Assembly (NCBI GenBank): GCA_937891665.1
Contig: CALAGS010000236.1
Coordinates: 1 to 64,000 of the forward strand
Length of the DNA: 64,000 nt
Direction: 5' to 3'
Origin: an uncultured Burkholderiales bacterium
Lineage (GTDB): Bacteria > Pseudomonadota > Gammaproteobacteria > Burkholderiales > Burkholderiaceae_C
A program made the translations under genes and the position numbers. Numbering within the stretch: the stretch's first letter is position 1; each line of letters opens with the position of its first letter. Of this stretch, positions 17,878-27,511 are shown piece by piece. The notes beneath the pieces were generated by a model. That model worked only from the letters and a program-made list of their open reading frames with translations. It was not told where the DNA came from and searched no databases.

Positions 17878-17898
17878 TCAGAGGTCTTGGACCTCTGA
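17878..17898. repeat. Perfect 9 bp inverted repeat overlapping the stop codon of the patatin gene at a zero-gap convergent junction
   Basis: TCAGAGGTC-TTG-GACCTCTGA directly abutting the TAA of the Fe-ADH gene. Confidence 0.7.
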
Positions 17899-18963
17899 CA
17901 GCTGAGGCTCACGAAGCCAAGCTGCAAATTCATCCGCCATTTGCTCGCTGGCCCACACCGCGGCTTGCCAAACTTTCACACGCGATTGCAAATCTTGGCC
18001 GTAAGTTGAAAAGTCTTGTCGATCAGGCAGCTTGCCGTTAGGCAATGTTTTCACCCATTCTGGATTGGGTGCCAAGACCACCGTGTTGTCTAAAAATGAT
18101 GTGGCCTTGTGCCGCCACTTCAATTGTTTGTCCAGCCAACCAGGCACCACAGATTTTTGAAAATGAGGGTACAAAACAAGGCCACTTTGTTTGGCACTTG
18201 ATGCGCTGGTTTTCCAATCAAGGTGCAAGTGGTAATCCGTGATACCACCATCCCAATAGGCGCCCGACGGGGCGCCTTCAATGTCGTGCACAGATTTCAA
18301 AACAAAAGGGATGGCGCAACTGGCTTGCAACACGTCCATGAAATTGTCAGGTGTCAATGACAAGTGGCGAGTCGGATAGTCATGCGTGCCAAAAGGTAAC
18401 GCACCCGATGAAGAAAATACAACACGCTCAAGCAAAGCGCCCATGGCTTTGCGGTGAATGACATTGCTTAAAAATGCGGCACCATAACCTAGCGGACTGA
18501 GCACAGCGTGCTCACGCTTGAGCAAACCTTTGCCGCGAGATGTGAGCACATGAAGTCGATAGCGGGGATGCGTTAGCAACGACTCAATGCTGCCACCGTA
18601 AAACACATCCAAGCTCTCTCGAAATGAATCGCTCACTTGTTGGGCGCTTGGAAATTTCTCACCGGGCCTCAATTCGTAGTGCTGGTGAATGTAATCTTTT
18701 TCAAGCCTAAGCAACCCTGCTCGACTGTCTGGCATGCAAGCCGTGGCCATGCGCCAAGCGCCAATTGAAGCACCCACCAAATCGACTGGTTGCTGACTGG
18801 TTGTTAACCACTCGTTGAAAATAAAACGATCGAGAGGTCCTAAAATTAAACCTTTAGGCCCACCTGCGGCGGCAGGTATCACGCCAATGTCCGCGGCACT
18901 CAAACCATGTTGAGACATCCGTTGCCTCGCTTGCGGACCTGCATAAATGCAAAGGGCTTTCAC
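17878..18963 (-). CDS. Patatin-like phospholipase family protein
   Basis: GVIPAAAGGPKGLILGPLD (oxyanion region), VGASIGAWRMA (GxSxG), AYWDGGITDYHL (DGG). Confidence 0.85.
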   Translation of the reverse strand: MKALCIYAGPQARQRMSQHGLSAADIGVIPAAAGGPKGLILGPLDRFIFNEWLTTSQQPVDLVGASIGAWRMATACMPDSRAGLLRLEKDYIHQHYELRPGEKFPSAQQVSDSFRESLDVFYGGSIESLLTHPRYRLHVLTSRGKGLLKREHAVLSPLGYGAAFLSNVIHRKAMGALLERVVFSSSGALPFGTHDYPTRHLSLTPDNFMDVLQASCAIPFVLKSVHDIEGAPSGAYWDGGITDYHLHLDWKTSASSAKQSGLVLYPHFQKSVVPGWLDKQLKWRHKATSFLDNTVVLAPNPEWVKTLPNGKLPDRQDFSTYGQDLQSRVKVWQAAVWASEQMADEFAAWLREPQLSEVQDL

Positions 18964-18966
18964 ACC

Positions 18967-21366
18967 TTAAGCCTTGTTTTGAAGTTTGGCAAATGCAGAG
19001 GCCATGGCACTTTGTCCTGCGTTAACAGATTGCGCAGACCCTGAAGATCGATGGGTTTGTTGCCCCTGACGAGGACCGCCCTCAAACCGATTTTCTCGGT
19101 TGCGTTGTGCATTGGCAGGTGCGGCATCGTTCAGTTTCATGGTGAGGCCAATGCGCTTGCGTGCCACATCCACCTCGGTCACTTTGACTTTCACAATGTC
19201 GCCGGTCTTCACGATTTCACGCGCATCTGTGATGAATTTATTGCTAAGTTGGCTCACATGAACCAAGCCGTCTTGGTGAACACCCAAATCAACAAAGGCA
19301 CCGAAGGCAGCCACGTTGCTCACTGTGCCTTCTAAAATCATGCCTTCCTTCAAGTCACGGATGTCATCGACGCCATCGTTGAACCTGGCCACCTTGAAAT
19401 CAGGCCGAGGATCACGGCCAGGCTTTTCAAGTTCAATCAGAATGTCTTTGACGGTAATGACACCAAACTTTTCGTTGGCAAACATCTCGGGGCGCAATGT
19501 TTTGAGCATGTCAGCCCTGCCCATGACGTTCTCTACAGGCTGCGCCACTTTGGCCATGATGGCCTCCACCACAGGATAAGTCTCGGGGTGAACGCCCGTC
19601 ATGTCGAGAGGGTTGTTGCCACCGCGGATTCGCAAAAAACCAGCGCTTTGCTCAAAAGTTTTAGCGCCAAGGCCTGTCACTTTCAACAAATCTTGACGGT
19701 TCTGAAAGGCACCATGGGCCTCACGCCAGCGCACCACTGACTTGGCCACACCCCCCGACAAGCCAGAAACACGAGACAACAAGGGCACGCTGGCCGTGTT
19801 CAGATCGACACCCACCGCATTCACGCAATCTTCCACCACGGCTTCTAAAGTGCGTGCCAATTCGGTTTGATTCACATCGTGCTGGTACTGCCCTACGCCT
19901 ATCGATTTAGGGTCAATTTTGACAAGCTCAGCCAGTGGATCTTGCAAGCGCCTTGCGATGCTGGCGGCGCCGCGCAAGCTCACATCCACATCGGGCATTT
20001 CTTGGCTGGCAAATTCACTGGCTGAGTAAACAGAAGCGCCCGCTTCACTGACCACGACTTTCTGAATTTCTGGAACGTCAGGAGAAGTCAGTTGCTTGAT
20101 AAGGTCAGCCGCTAATTGATCGGTTTCTCGACTGGCCGTGCCATTGCCAATGGCGATCAAATTGACGCCATGTTTTTGACTCAGTTTGAGCAAGGTATGG
20201 AGTGATCCGTCCCAATCACGCCTTGGCTCATGGGGGTAAACCGTGGCAGTTTCAACCAGCTTGCCAGTGGCATCCACCACAGCCACTTTCACGCCTGTGC
20301 GAATACCAGGGTCAAGCCCCAAAACCACACGAGGGCCTGCGGGTGCTGCTAGCAATAAATCACGCAAATTGTCTGCAAAGACTTTGATCGCCACCTTCTC
20401 TGCATCTTCGCGCAATCGCGTAAAAAGATCTCGCTCTAAAGACAAACTTAGCTTGACGCGCCAAGTCCACAAAACGATTTTGCGAATGAGATCGTCAGAG
20501 GGTCTGGCACCGTGCGACCATTTGAGGTGCAAAGCAATGCGCCCTTCGGCCAGAGCACTGGCTGCCTGAGCTGCGGCAGTTGCGGTTAAGGGTGCAACAG
20601 ACGCACTGAGTGCTTCTGGTTCTGGCAAGCTCAGTTTGGCATCTAAGAGCTCTAAAGCGCGGCCCCTGAATACTGCCAGTGCGCGGTGTGACGGCACACG
20701 ACCAATGGGCTCGCTGTAGGCAAAATAATCTCTGAACTTGGCCACTTCAGGCTGGTTTTCATCTTTGCCCGAAGCCAGTTGGCTGGTGAACAAGCCCTCC
20801 TTCCAAAGCCACTCTCGCAAGGCTTGAATGAGGGATGCGTCTTCTGCCCAGCGCTCCGACAAAATATCGCGCACGCCATCCAGTACTGCACCCACTGTTG
20901 AAAAGTCTGCGCCTTCGATGGCATCGGCAGGTTTCAAAAAAGCTTGCGCTTCGTCTTGCGGATTGAGTGAAGGATTGGCCCACAAAGCGTCAGCCAGCGG
21001 CTCAATGCCAGCCTCTTTGGCTATCATGCCCTTGGTTCTGCGCTTGGGCTTGTAGGGCAAATACAAATCTTCCAAGTCTTGCTTGGTAGCCGCTTGGTCA
21101 ATGGCCAATTGCAAATCGGGTGTGAGCTTGCCTTGCTCGGCAATGCTTTTAAGAATGGTCGCCCTGCGCTCTTCCATTTCGCGCAAATAGCCTAAGCGGT
21201 ATTCAAGTTCACGCAACTGAATATCGTCTAAGCCGCCAGTGGCTTCTTTGCGGTAACGGGCAATGAAAGGCACGGTGGCACCACCATCGAGCAAACTCAC
21301 AGCCGCCTGAACCTGGTCAGGCCGAATTTTGATTTCAGTGGCCAGCTGGCCCAATATTTTCTGCAT
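18967..21366 (-). CDS. tex: Tex family S1-domain RNA-binding transcriptional accessory protein
   Basis: VPFIARYRKEATGGLDDIQLRELEYRL, VLGLDPGIRTGVKVAVVD, VGQYQHDVNQ, C-terminal S1 domain GTVSNVAAFGAFVDLGVHQDGLVHVSQLS. Confidence 0.95.
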   Translation of the reverse strand: MQKILGQLATEIKIRPDQVQAAVSLLDGGATVPFIARYRKEATGGLDDIQLRELEYRLGYLREMEERRATILKSIAEQGKLTPDLQLAIDQAATKQDLEDLYLPYKPKRRTKGMIAKEAGIEPLADALWANPSLNPQDEAQAFLKPADAIEGADFSTVGAVLDGVRDILSERWAEDASLIQALREWLWKEGLFTSQLASGKDENQPEVAKFRDYFAYSEPIGRVPSHRALAVFRGRALELLDAKLSLPEPEALSASVAPLTATAAAQAASALAEGRIALHLKWSHGARPSDDLIRKIVLWTWRVKLSLSLERDLFTRLREDAEKVAIKVFADNLRDLLLAAPAGPRVVLGLDPGIRTGVKVAVVDATGKLVETATVYPHEPRRDWDGSLHTLLKLSQKHGVNLIAIGNGTASRETDQLAADLIKQLTSPDVPEIQKVVVSEAGASVYSASEFASQEMPDVDVSLRGAASIARRLQDPLAELVKIDPKSIGVGQYQHDVNQTELARTLEAVVEDCVNAVGVDLNTASVPLLSRVSGLSGGVAKSVVRWREAHGAFQNRQDLLKVTGLGAKTFEQSAGFLRIRGGNNPLDMTGVHPETYPVVEAIMAKVAQPVENVMGRADMLKTLRPEMFANEKFGVITVKDILIELEKPGRDPRPDFKVARFNDGVDDIRDLKEGMILEGTVSNVAAFGAFVDLGVHQDGLVHVSQLSNKFITDAREIVKTGDIVKVKVTEVDVARKRIGLTMKLNDAAPANAQRNRENRFEGGPRQGQQTHRSSGSAQSVNAGQSAMASAFAKLQNKA

Positions 21367-21434
21367 CTCGAGGGCTATTTCTCTTAATTTATAAATTCAA
21401 GCCGACGAGTTTGCCACACTCAGGTGGTGGTTTT

Positions 21435-22337
21435 TTACCCCCGCAACTCAGCCTTGAGTTTTTCCCCAATATCGGGGCGAGCCGCAAACGGATTGGGTGG
21501 ATTTTGCTGCTGAACAATGGCCTCCATGCGAGTTTGAACATTGCCCAAGGCCTGAGGATGGCTGTAGATGTAGAACTGATCGTTGGCAACGGCCTCAAAC
21601 ACCATTTCTGCCATTTGAACCGCAGAAACCTTGCCACTGCTCACAGCTTTGCTGCTCATGGCTTGGCCAATCAATTGGCTCTTGGTGGCCTTTTGATGCG
21701 GTAAATCTGCAGGACGGTTGCGATGGCTCTGGCTGATGCCCGTAGGCACAAAGTAAGGGCACAAAACGCTGGCACTGACTTGATCCGAAACCAATTTCAA
21801 ATCTTGGTACAAGGTTTCAGTCAAAGCGACTACGGCATGTTTGCTGACGTTGTACACGCCCATGTTGGGTGCTGTCAGCAAGCCGGCCATGCTGGCTGTA
21901 TTGACGATATGACCTTCATAATGCGGATCTTTTTTGGCTGCTTCCAACATCATGGGCGTGAACAAGCGAACGCCATGCACGACACCCCAAACATTGACAC
22001 CCAAGACCCACTGCCAATCGGCCACAGTGTTTTCCCAAACCAAACCGCCAGAGCCTACACCTGCATTGTTAAACACAAAGTGCGGCACACCAAAATGCGC
22101 AACGACGTCTTTGGCCAAAGCTTCCATTTGCTCAGCATTGGAAACGTCAACACGCTTGGCAAAAACCTTGACCCCCAAGGCTTTGATTTCGGCTTCGGCT
22201 TTGTCAAGTGCGTCTTGTTGCACATCAACCAAGACCACATTCATTTTGAGCCTGGCCGCAATGCGTGCACACTCCAAACCAAAACCAGAACCGCCGCCAG
22301 TTAAAACAGCCGTTTTATTTTCAAAATTGCGAATCAT
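21435..22337 (-). CDS. SDR family NAD(P)-dependent oxidoreductase
   Basis: AVLTGGGSGFGLECARIAARL, FNNAGVGSGG, YNVSKHAVVALTETL. Confidence 0.9.
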   Translation of the reverse strand: MIRNFENKTAVLTGGGSGFGLECARIAARLKMNVVLVDVQQDALDKAEAEIKALGVKVFAKRVDVSNAEQMEALAKDVVAHFGVPHFVFNNAGVGSGGLVWENTVADWQWVLGVNVWGVVHGVRLFTPMMLEAAKKDPHYEGHIVNTASMAGLLTAPNMGVYNVSKHAVVALTETLYQDLKLVSDQVSASVLCPYFVPTGISQSHRNRPADLPHQKATKSQLIGQAMSSKAVSSGKVSAVQMAEMVFEAVANDQFYIYSHPQALGNVQTRMEAIVQQQNPPNPFAARPDIGEKLKAELRG

Positions 22338-23269
22338 GATTTGACCTTCTTCAAAATAAATCCGTTGCGGGGAAAATGAACATGAACGACGCCCGTTCGC
22401 TGATCCTCGCGGCGCAGTATGAGACGTGTTTTGGTAGCCGCCACCAAAGTACCTTGAGTAGGCTCTAGTCCAAAATTGTCAGCGGTGATGGTGACTTCCG
22501 ACCCCAAATCAATGCCATGCTCATTCACAAAAGGCATTTGAGTGACATCGCTGGGAGTTGCATGATTTGCCGCTTCTAAGGCTTGCTCAGCGGTCATCTT
22601 TTCATGGACGCCATGACCGATGGCTTTCATGCGAGTCATCCAATCCTTCAGCAAAGGCGTGGCATCCAAAATGCCTGACAAACTGGGGGTGCGCTCTAAA
22701 GTAAACCAAATAGGATGGTAAGCAGAAAAATCGGCAATGCTAGGGGCATCGCCCAGCAAATAGGGACGCTCGGTGAGCATGTCAGACAAACGTCGCAATT
22801 GGCTTTTGTACGTGCTTGTCCCTTCTCCAATGGCCATGCGCGGGGCACCCCCTCGCATTGCAGCGCGGTCTGCCACAAAGGCTTGAATGGCTTCTTCAGG
22901 CACACCCGCGAACACATCTGCAATGCCCGCAGGCTGAAAGTTGTAGGCCATGGCAGCCGAGAAAACTTGGCTGTCTGCCCACTGCGCCACAATTCTAGAA
23001 GCGCCATTGACCGACGATGGATAAAGACTGGGTGCGGGTGCAATCTTTTCAAGCACATCGGCAATCAAGGCCGTATCGCAATAAATGTCTGCGCCAATTT
23101 GCATCACGGGTGTACGGCGATAGCCGCCTGTGAGTGCCGTGAGCTCAGGTTTAGGCATGATTCTGGGAATGATCACGCTCTGCCAGGCTAGCTTTTTATA
23201 GCCAAATATCAGACGAATTTTTTCAGCAAAAGGCGATGTTGGATAGTGGTGCAGGATCAGTTGGCTCAT
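22334..23269 (-). CDS. Glutathione S-transferase family protein
   Basis: LILHHYPTSPFAEKIRLIFGYKKLAWQSVIIP N-terminal thioredoxin-like domain; GDAPSIADFSAYHPIW. Confidence 0.85.
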   Translation of the reverse strand: MSQLILHHYPTSPFAEKIRLIFGYKKLAWQSVIIPRIMPKPELTALTGGYRRTPVMQIGADIYCDTALIADVLEKIAPAPSLYPSSVNGASRIVAQWADSQVFSAAMAYNFQPAGIADVFAGVPEEAIQAFVADRAAMRGGAPRMAIGEGTSTYKSQLRRLSDMLTERPYLLGDAPSIADFSAYHPIWFTLERTPSLSGILDATPLLKDWMTRMKAIGHGVHEKMTAEQALEAANHATPSDVTQMPFVNEHGIDLGSEVTITADNFGLEPTQGTLVAATKTRLILRREDQRTGVVHVHFPRNGFILKKVKS

Positions 23270-23298
23270 GGCAATTCCTATTCAATGGGCAGGCAAAG

Positions 23299-24315
23299 TT
23301 AAATCAACTTCACCACTTGCTTGCCAAAGTTATGGCCTTTGAGCAAGCCCATGAAAGCTTCAGGTGCAGACGCTAAACCTTGAGCAATGGTTTGTCTAGG
23401 ATTGAACTTACCGCTGGCAATCAGCTCAGCCAATTCAGCCAAAGCTTCAGGCCAAACTTCCATGTGTTCACTCACAATGAAGCCCTCAATGGTCATGCGG
23501 CTCTTCAAAATCAAAGTGGGGTTGGTCATGGCAAGGGGCTCACCGTTGTAGCCAGCAATCATGCCGCACACAGCAATGCGAGAAAAATCATTGGCACGCA
23601 ACATGACGGCATCTAGCACCATACCGCCTACATTTTCAAAATGACCGTCGATGCCATTGGGGCATGCATCGCGCAATGCTTTGGACAAGGAGATGTAATC
23701 CGTGTGCGCTTTGTAATCAATGCAGGCATCAAAGCCCAATTCGTTGACAACGTAATCGCATTTAGCCTTCCCACCGGCAATGCCCACCACTCGAAAACCT
23801 CGCGCTTTGGCCAATGCACCATAGGCACTGCCCACTGCACCGCTGGCAGCACTGACGGTCACAGTGGCACCTGGTTTGGCTTGAATGATTTTGTTCAAAC
23901 CATACCAAGCTGTGACACCAGGCATACCCACTGCGCCAAGGTAATGGCTCATCGAAATTTTTTCAGCGTTGACGTGCTTGAGTGCGCCAGGCATATCTGC
24001 ATTGATCAGGCTGAATGCTTGCCAGCCGCCCATGCACTGGACAGTTTGACCCACCTTGAACTTTGCGTTTTTGCTCTCGGCCACTTCGCCCACAGTGCCG
24101 CCAATCATGGGTTCACCCAGAGGCTGAGGTTGGGCATAATTTTTACCGGCATTCATACGGCCGCGCATGTAAGGGTCAAGGCTGAGGTAATGGTTTTTAA
24201 CCAATACTTGTCCATCTTGCAATGCAGGTGTTTCTGCTGTGACCATTTTGAAGTTGGAAGTTGAGACTTCTGCTTCTGGGCGATTGTCTAAAACGATGGC
24301 GTGATTGATAGGCAT
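23299..24315 (-). CDS. NADP-dependent oxidoreductase (MDR, CurA/YncB-like)
   Basis: LSLDPYMRGRM, VTVSAASGAVGSAYGALAKARGFRVVGIAGG, GIDGHFENVGG. Confidence 0.88.
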   Translation of the reverse strand: MPINHAIVLDNRPEAEVSTSNFKMVTAETPALQDGQVLVKNHYLSLDPYMRGRMNAGKNYAQPQPLGEPMIGGTVGEVAESKNAKFKVGQTVQCMGGWQAFSLINADMPGALKHVNAEKISMSHYLGAVGMPGVTAWYGLNKIIQAKPGATVTVSAASGAVGSAYGALAKARGFRVVGIAGGKAKCDYVVNELGFDACIDYKAHTDYISLSKALRDACPNGIDGHFENVGGMVLDAVMLRANDFSRIAVCGMIAGYNGEPLAMTNPTLILKSRMTIEGFIVSEHMEVWPEALAELAELIASGKFNPRQTIAQGLASAPEAFMGLLKGHNFGKQVVKLI

Positions 24316-24327
24316 GTTGATCTCTTT

Positions 24328-24756
24328 CTAATCGGTTGAAATGGGGGATGTGATGGAAGGCGTTCGCTTGACATATTTGAAAGTACCTGTGGCATGAGCA
24401 CACAGTTGGCCGGCTGCGTCATAGACCTTGCCGTCGGTAAAAGCCATTGTTTTGGTTCTGTGCAGCAGCAAACCTTTGCCCACCAAGTGCTCGCCTTCGT
24501 TGGCTTTGGCGGGTCGCATGAAACTCGTCTTCATTTCAATGGTGACCACGCCCATGTCTTGCTCAACACTGCGTGCGGCGGTAGCCATCACAACATCAAG
24601 CAGTGTCATGACCGCGCCGCCATGGGTAATGTCAAAGGAGTTGAGATGCTCAGATCGCGGGCTGTAATGCAACTCAGACGTGCCATTCTCAAACTTCTCA
24701 AGTGTGAAGCCGAGGTTATCCACAAATGGGATGTGGACGCCAAATGGAATGCTCAT
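24328..24756 (-). CDS. PaaI family thioesterase (hotdog)
   Basis: Likely start MSIPFGVHIPFVDNLGF at 24756; FDITHGGAVMTLLDVVMATAARSV. Confidence 0.85.
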   Translation of the reverse strand: MSIPFGVHIPFVDNLGFTLEKFENGTSELHYSPRSEHLNSFDITHGGAVMTLLDVVMATAARSVEQDMGVVTIEMKTSFMRPAKANEGEHLVGKGLLLHRTKTMAFTDGKVYDAAGQLCAHATGTFKYVKRTPSITSPISTD

Positions 24757-24764
24757 GCAGTACC

Positions 24765-25556
24765 TTACCCGCCAATGATGGCGCTCACGCCACCGTCGAC
24801 GGCCAGCCACTGGCCTGTGATGTGTTTGCCGGCATCGCTGGCATACAAAAGCGTCAGACCCTTTAAGTCTTCATCGTCACCCAAGCGCAAAAGTGGCGCA
24901 TGGCTGGCCATGTTCTCTGCACCCAATTTTTCGAGTAAACCGTAAGTCATTTTGCTGGGAAAGAAGCCTGGGCAAATAGCATTGACCGTGATGCCGTATC
25001 GACCCCACTCGCCTGCCAAGGCCTTGGTAAAGTTCACCACAGCACCCTTGGACGTGTTGTAGGCAATGGTTTGCATTTCGGGCGGGTTGCCTGCCAAGCC
25101 GGCTATGGACGCAACGTTCAAAATTCGGCCATGTCGGTTGGGAATCATGGACAGGTTGGCAACCTCTTGGGCCAGAATGAAATAACCACGGACATTCAAA
25201 TTCATGACTTTGTCCCAAGCTGATACTGGATGAGCTTCGGCTGCGGCACCCCATGATGCGCCGGCGTTGTTCAGCAAAATGTCAACGCGGCCTAATTTTT
25301 GAACTGTTTCACGGGCCAAGCGGCGAATGTCTTCTTCTTGCCCACAATCGGCGGCAATGTAATCAGCCTCAATGCCTGCAGCTTTGAGTTCGGCCACTGC
25401 CTCTTCTAAGTCAGCGGCTTTTCGCGAACTCAACATCAGTCTTGCACCGGCTTCACCGAGGGCATGAGCCATCTGGAGCCCAAGACCCCGTGATCCACCC
25501 GTGACAAGCGCAGTTTGACCTGTTAAGTCGAATAGTTGTTTGACGGTGCGAGTCAT
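24765..25556 (-). CDS. SDR family oxidoreductase
   Basis: ALVTGGSRGLGLQMAHALGEAGARL, LLNNAGASWG, YNTSKGAVVNFTKALAGEWGRYGITVNAICPGFF. Confidence 0.92.
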   Translation of the reverse strand: MTRTVKQLFDLTGQTALVTGGSRGLGLQMAHALGEAGARLMLSSRKAADLEEAVAELKAAGIEADYIAADCGQEEDIRRLARETVQKLGRVDILLNNAGASWGAAAEAHPVSAWDKVMNLNVRGYFILAQEVANLSMIPNRHGRILNVASIAGLAGNPPEMQTIAYNTSKGAVVNFTKALAGEWGRYGITVNAICPGFFPSKMTYGLLEKLGAENMASHAPLLRLGDDEDLKGLTLLYASDAGKHITGQWLAVDGGVSAIIGG

Positions 25557-25587
25557 GTTGTGTCCTTTGTAAAAATAGTTTGAAAAA

Positions 25588-27438
25588 TCAGAAAGCGTCT
25601 TCTGGCAAATTGGCGCAAGTCATGTCCCGACTGCTGACGACTTGCAACCATGCATCAATTTTGGGTAACTCGTAGCGATAGAAATATTTGGCTGCGGCTT
25701 GACGGCCAGTTTGTGCAGGTGTTTGTGCACCCCTGCATGAAGCACTGACATCTAACCAGATCCAGGCCAAGACCAAATGTCCAAAAGCTTGTAAGTAGGG
25801 TACGGCATTGGCCAAGGCCTCCTGAGGTTGACCCGATGACCAAGCCATTTGGGTAGCCGCAATGACTTTTTGCAATGCTGCGTTCAAGGATTTTGCATCC
25901 ATCGCCAAATCTGAGTAGACCATGGCCTTGTCGGCAGTTTCCCTCATTCGAGCCGCAAGCAACTGCACGCCCCTGCCCTCTTCCATCAAGACTTTGCGAC
26001 CCAGTAGGTCCATGCCTTGAATGCCATGAGTGCCTTCGTGAATCATGTTCAAGCGGTTGTCTCGCCAATATTGCTCAACTGGAAAATCACGCGTATAACC
26101 GTAACCGCCATGAATTTGGATGGCCAAGCTGTTGGCCTCTAGACACCATTCGCTGGGCCAGCTTTTGGCAATGGGCGTTAAGACTTCCAATAACAAGCGC
26201 GCCTCATCTGCGGAGGCGACTTCGCCTGTGTGCTGCTCGTCTACCAATTTAGCGCAATATAACTCAAGCGCTAAGGCACCTTCACTGTAAGACTTTTGAG
26301 CCAACAACATGCGCTTGATGTCGGCATGTTCAATGATGCGAACTTGCGCCTGCGCAGCATCCTTCACAACTTTCTGTGAGCCGCCAGCTACTGGACGACC
26401 CTGAGGCCGATTTTTGGCATATTCCAAACTGGCTTCGTAGCCGGCCATGCCCAACATGGTGGCGGCCATGCCAACGCCAATGCGTGCTTCGTTCATCATG
26501 TGGAACATGTAACTCAAACCACGTCCTGGCTCGCCCACCAAATAACCCACGGCGCCACTGCCGTCACTGGCTGTGTTGTCAGTTTGAACTTTGAACTTAC
26601 CCTCACCAAAATTGAGCAATGTGTTGGTCGTGCCGCGCCATCCACACTTGTGATTCAAGCCAGCCAATGCAACATCGTTTCGAACGCCTGTCAGTTCTGC
26701 ATTTTCGTTGACCAATTTTTTCGGCACGATGAAAAGAGAAATACCGCGAACGCCTGGAATTAATTTGCCATCGGCATCTGGAATCTTGGCCAATACCAAA
26801 TGAATGATGTTTTCAGTCAGTTCGTGATCGCCAGCAGAAATCCACATTTTGTTGCCCTTGAGCCGATAGCGTGCACCCAAGGGATCTGAAGCATAGGCGT
26901 CACCGTCTGGTGTGGCTCGGGTCATGACATCACTGAGTGATGAACCTGCTTGAGGTTCAGACAAGCACATGGTGCCAGACCACCTGCCAGAAAACTCATT
27001 CAATGCAAACACTTGGCGCTGAAGCTCAGAGCCATGCGCCATGAGCAAATTGGCATTGCCGACCGTTAAGAGGCCAGAGCCCATGCTGACAGATGCCATG
27101 GCAAAAAATGAGTTGGCTGCTGCCTCCACGGTATAGGGCAATTGCATGCCACCGATGTCGTAATCTTGCGCTGCACTGAGCATGCCCGACTCTGCATAGG
27201 CTTTTTGGGCATCGTGTGTGGCTTGAGGAAGAATGACTTTCTCACCATCGAAGCGCGGTTCTTCGGTATCTACCAAACGATTGAAGGGCGCATATTTTTC
27301 TTTGGCGATGCGCTCGCAGGTGTCAAGAACGGCGTCGAAAGTTTCTCGACTGTGATCGGAAAATCGTTCGCGTTGCTGCAGGCTTGATACGTCCAACCAC
27401 TCGTACAGCAAAAAATCTAAAGTTGACCGAAGGCTCAT
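25588..27438 (-). CDS. Acyl-CoA dehydrogenase (large, with C-terminal extension)
   Basis: GTMCLSEPQAGSSLSDVMTRA, KMWISAGDHELTENIIHLVLA, QIHGGYGYTRDFPVEQYWRDNRLNMIHEGTHGIQ. Confidence 0.92.
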   Translation of the reverse strand: MSLRSTLDFLLYEWLDVSSLQQRERFSDHSRETFDAVLDTCERIAKEKYAPFNRLVDTEEPRFDGEKVILPQATHDAQKAYAESGMLSAAQDYDIGGMQLPYTVEAAANSFFAMASVSMGSGLLTVGNANLLMAHGSELQRQVFALNEFSGRWSGTMCLSEPQAGSSLSDVMTRATPDGDAYASDPLGARYRLKGNKMWISAGDHELTENIIHLVLAKIPDADGKLIPGVRGISLFIVPKKLVNENAELTGVRNDVALAGLNHKCGWRGTTNTLLNFGEGKFKVQTDNTASDGSGAVGYLVGEPGRGLSYMFHMMNEARIGVGMAATMLGMAGYEASLEYAKNRPQGRPVAGGSQKVVKDAAQAQVRIIEHADIKRMLLAQKSYSEGALALELYCAKLVDEQHTGEVASADEARLLLEVLTPIAKSWPSEWCLEANSLAIQIHGGYGYTRDFPVEQYWRDNRLNMIHEGTHGIQGMDLLGRKVLMEEGRGVQLLAARMRETADKAMVYSDLAMDAKSLNAALQKVIAATQMAWSSGQPQEALANAVPYLQAFGHLVLAWIWLDVSASCRGAQTPAQTGRQAAAKYFYRYELPKIDAWLQVVSSRDMTCANLPEDAF

Positions 27439-27459
27439 GTCAATGGGTGTCCCAATTAA

Positions 27460-27494
27460 AACGGGCGACCTGCATGATTAGCGGGACGCCCGTT
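27460..27494. repeat. Inverted repeat AACGGGCG-N19-CGCCCGTT between the thiolase and acyl-CoA dehydrogenase genes
   Basis: AACGGGCG (27460-27467) and CGCCCGTT (27487-27494); minus-strand reading is followed by TTAATT, so a weak terminator is possible. Confidence 0.55.
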
Positions 27495-27511
27495 GTCAAT
27501 GAAGTTTAAGT

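Noticed and set aside
21723-22304. 193 aa + strand ORF
   Set aside because: Antisense to an SDR gene with intact Rossmann and YxxxK motifs.
22384-22398. Additional GAACG...CGTTC inverted repeat similar to the cluster dyad
   Set aside because: Falls inside the GST-like coding sequence with different spacing; may be codon-driven chance, so not counted as a regulatory site.
23641-24264. 207 aa + strand ORF
   Set aside because: Antisense shadow of the NADP-dependent oxidoreductase (23299-24315); no family motifs.
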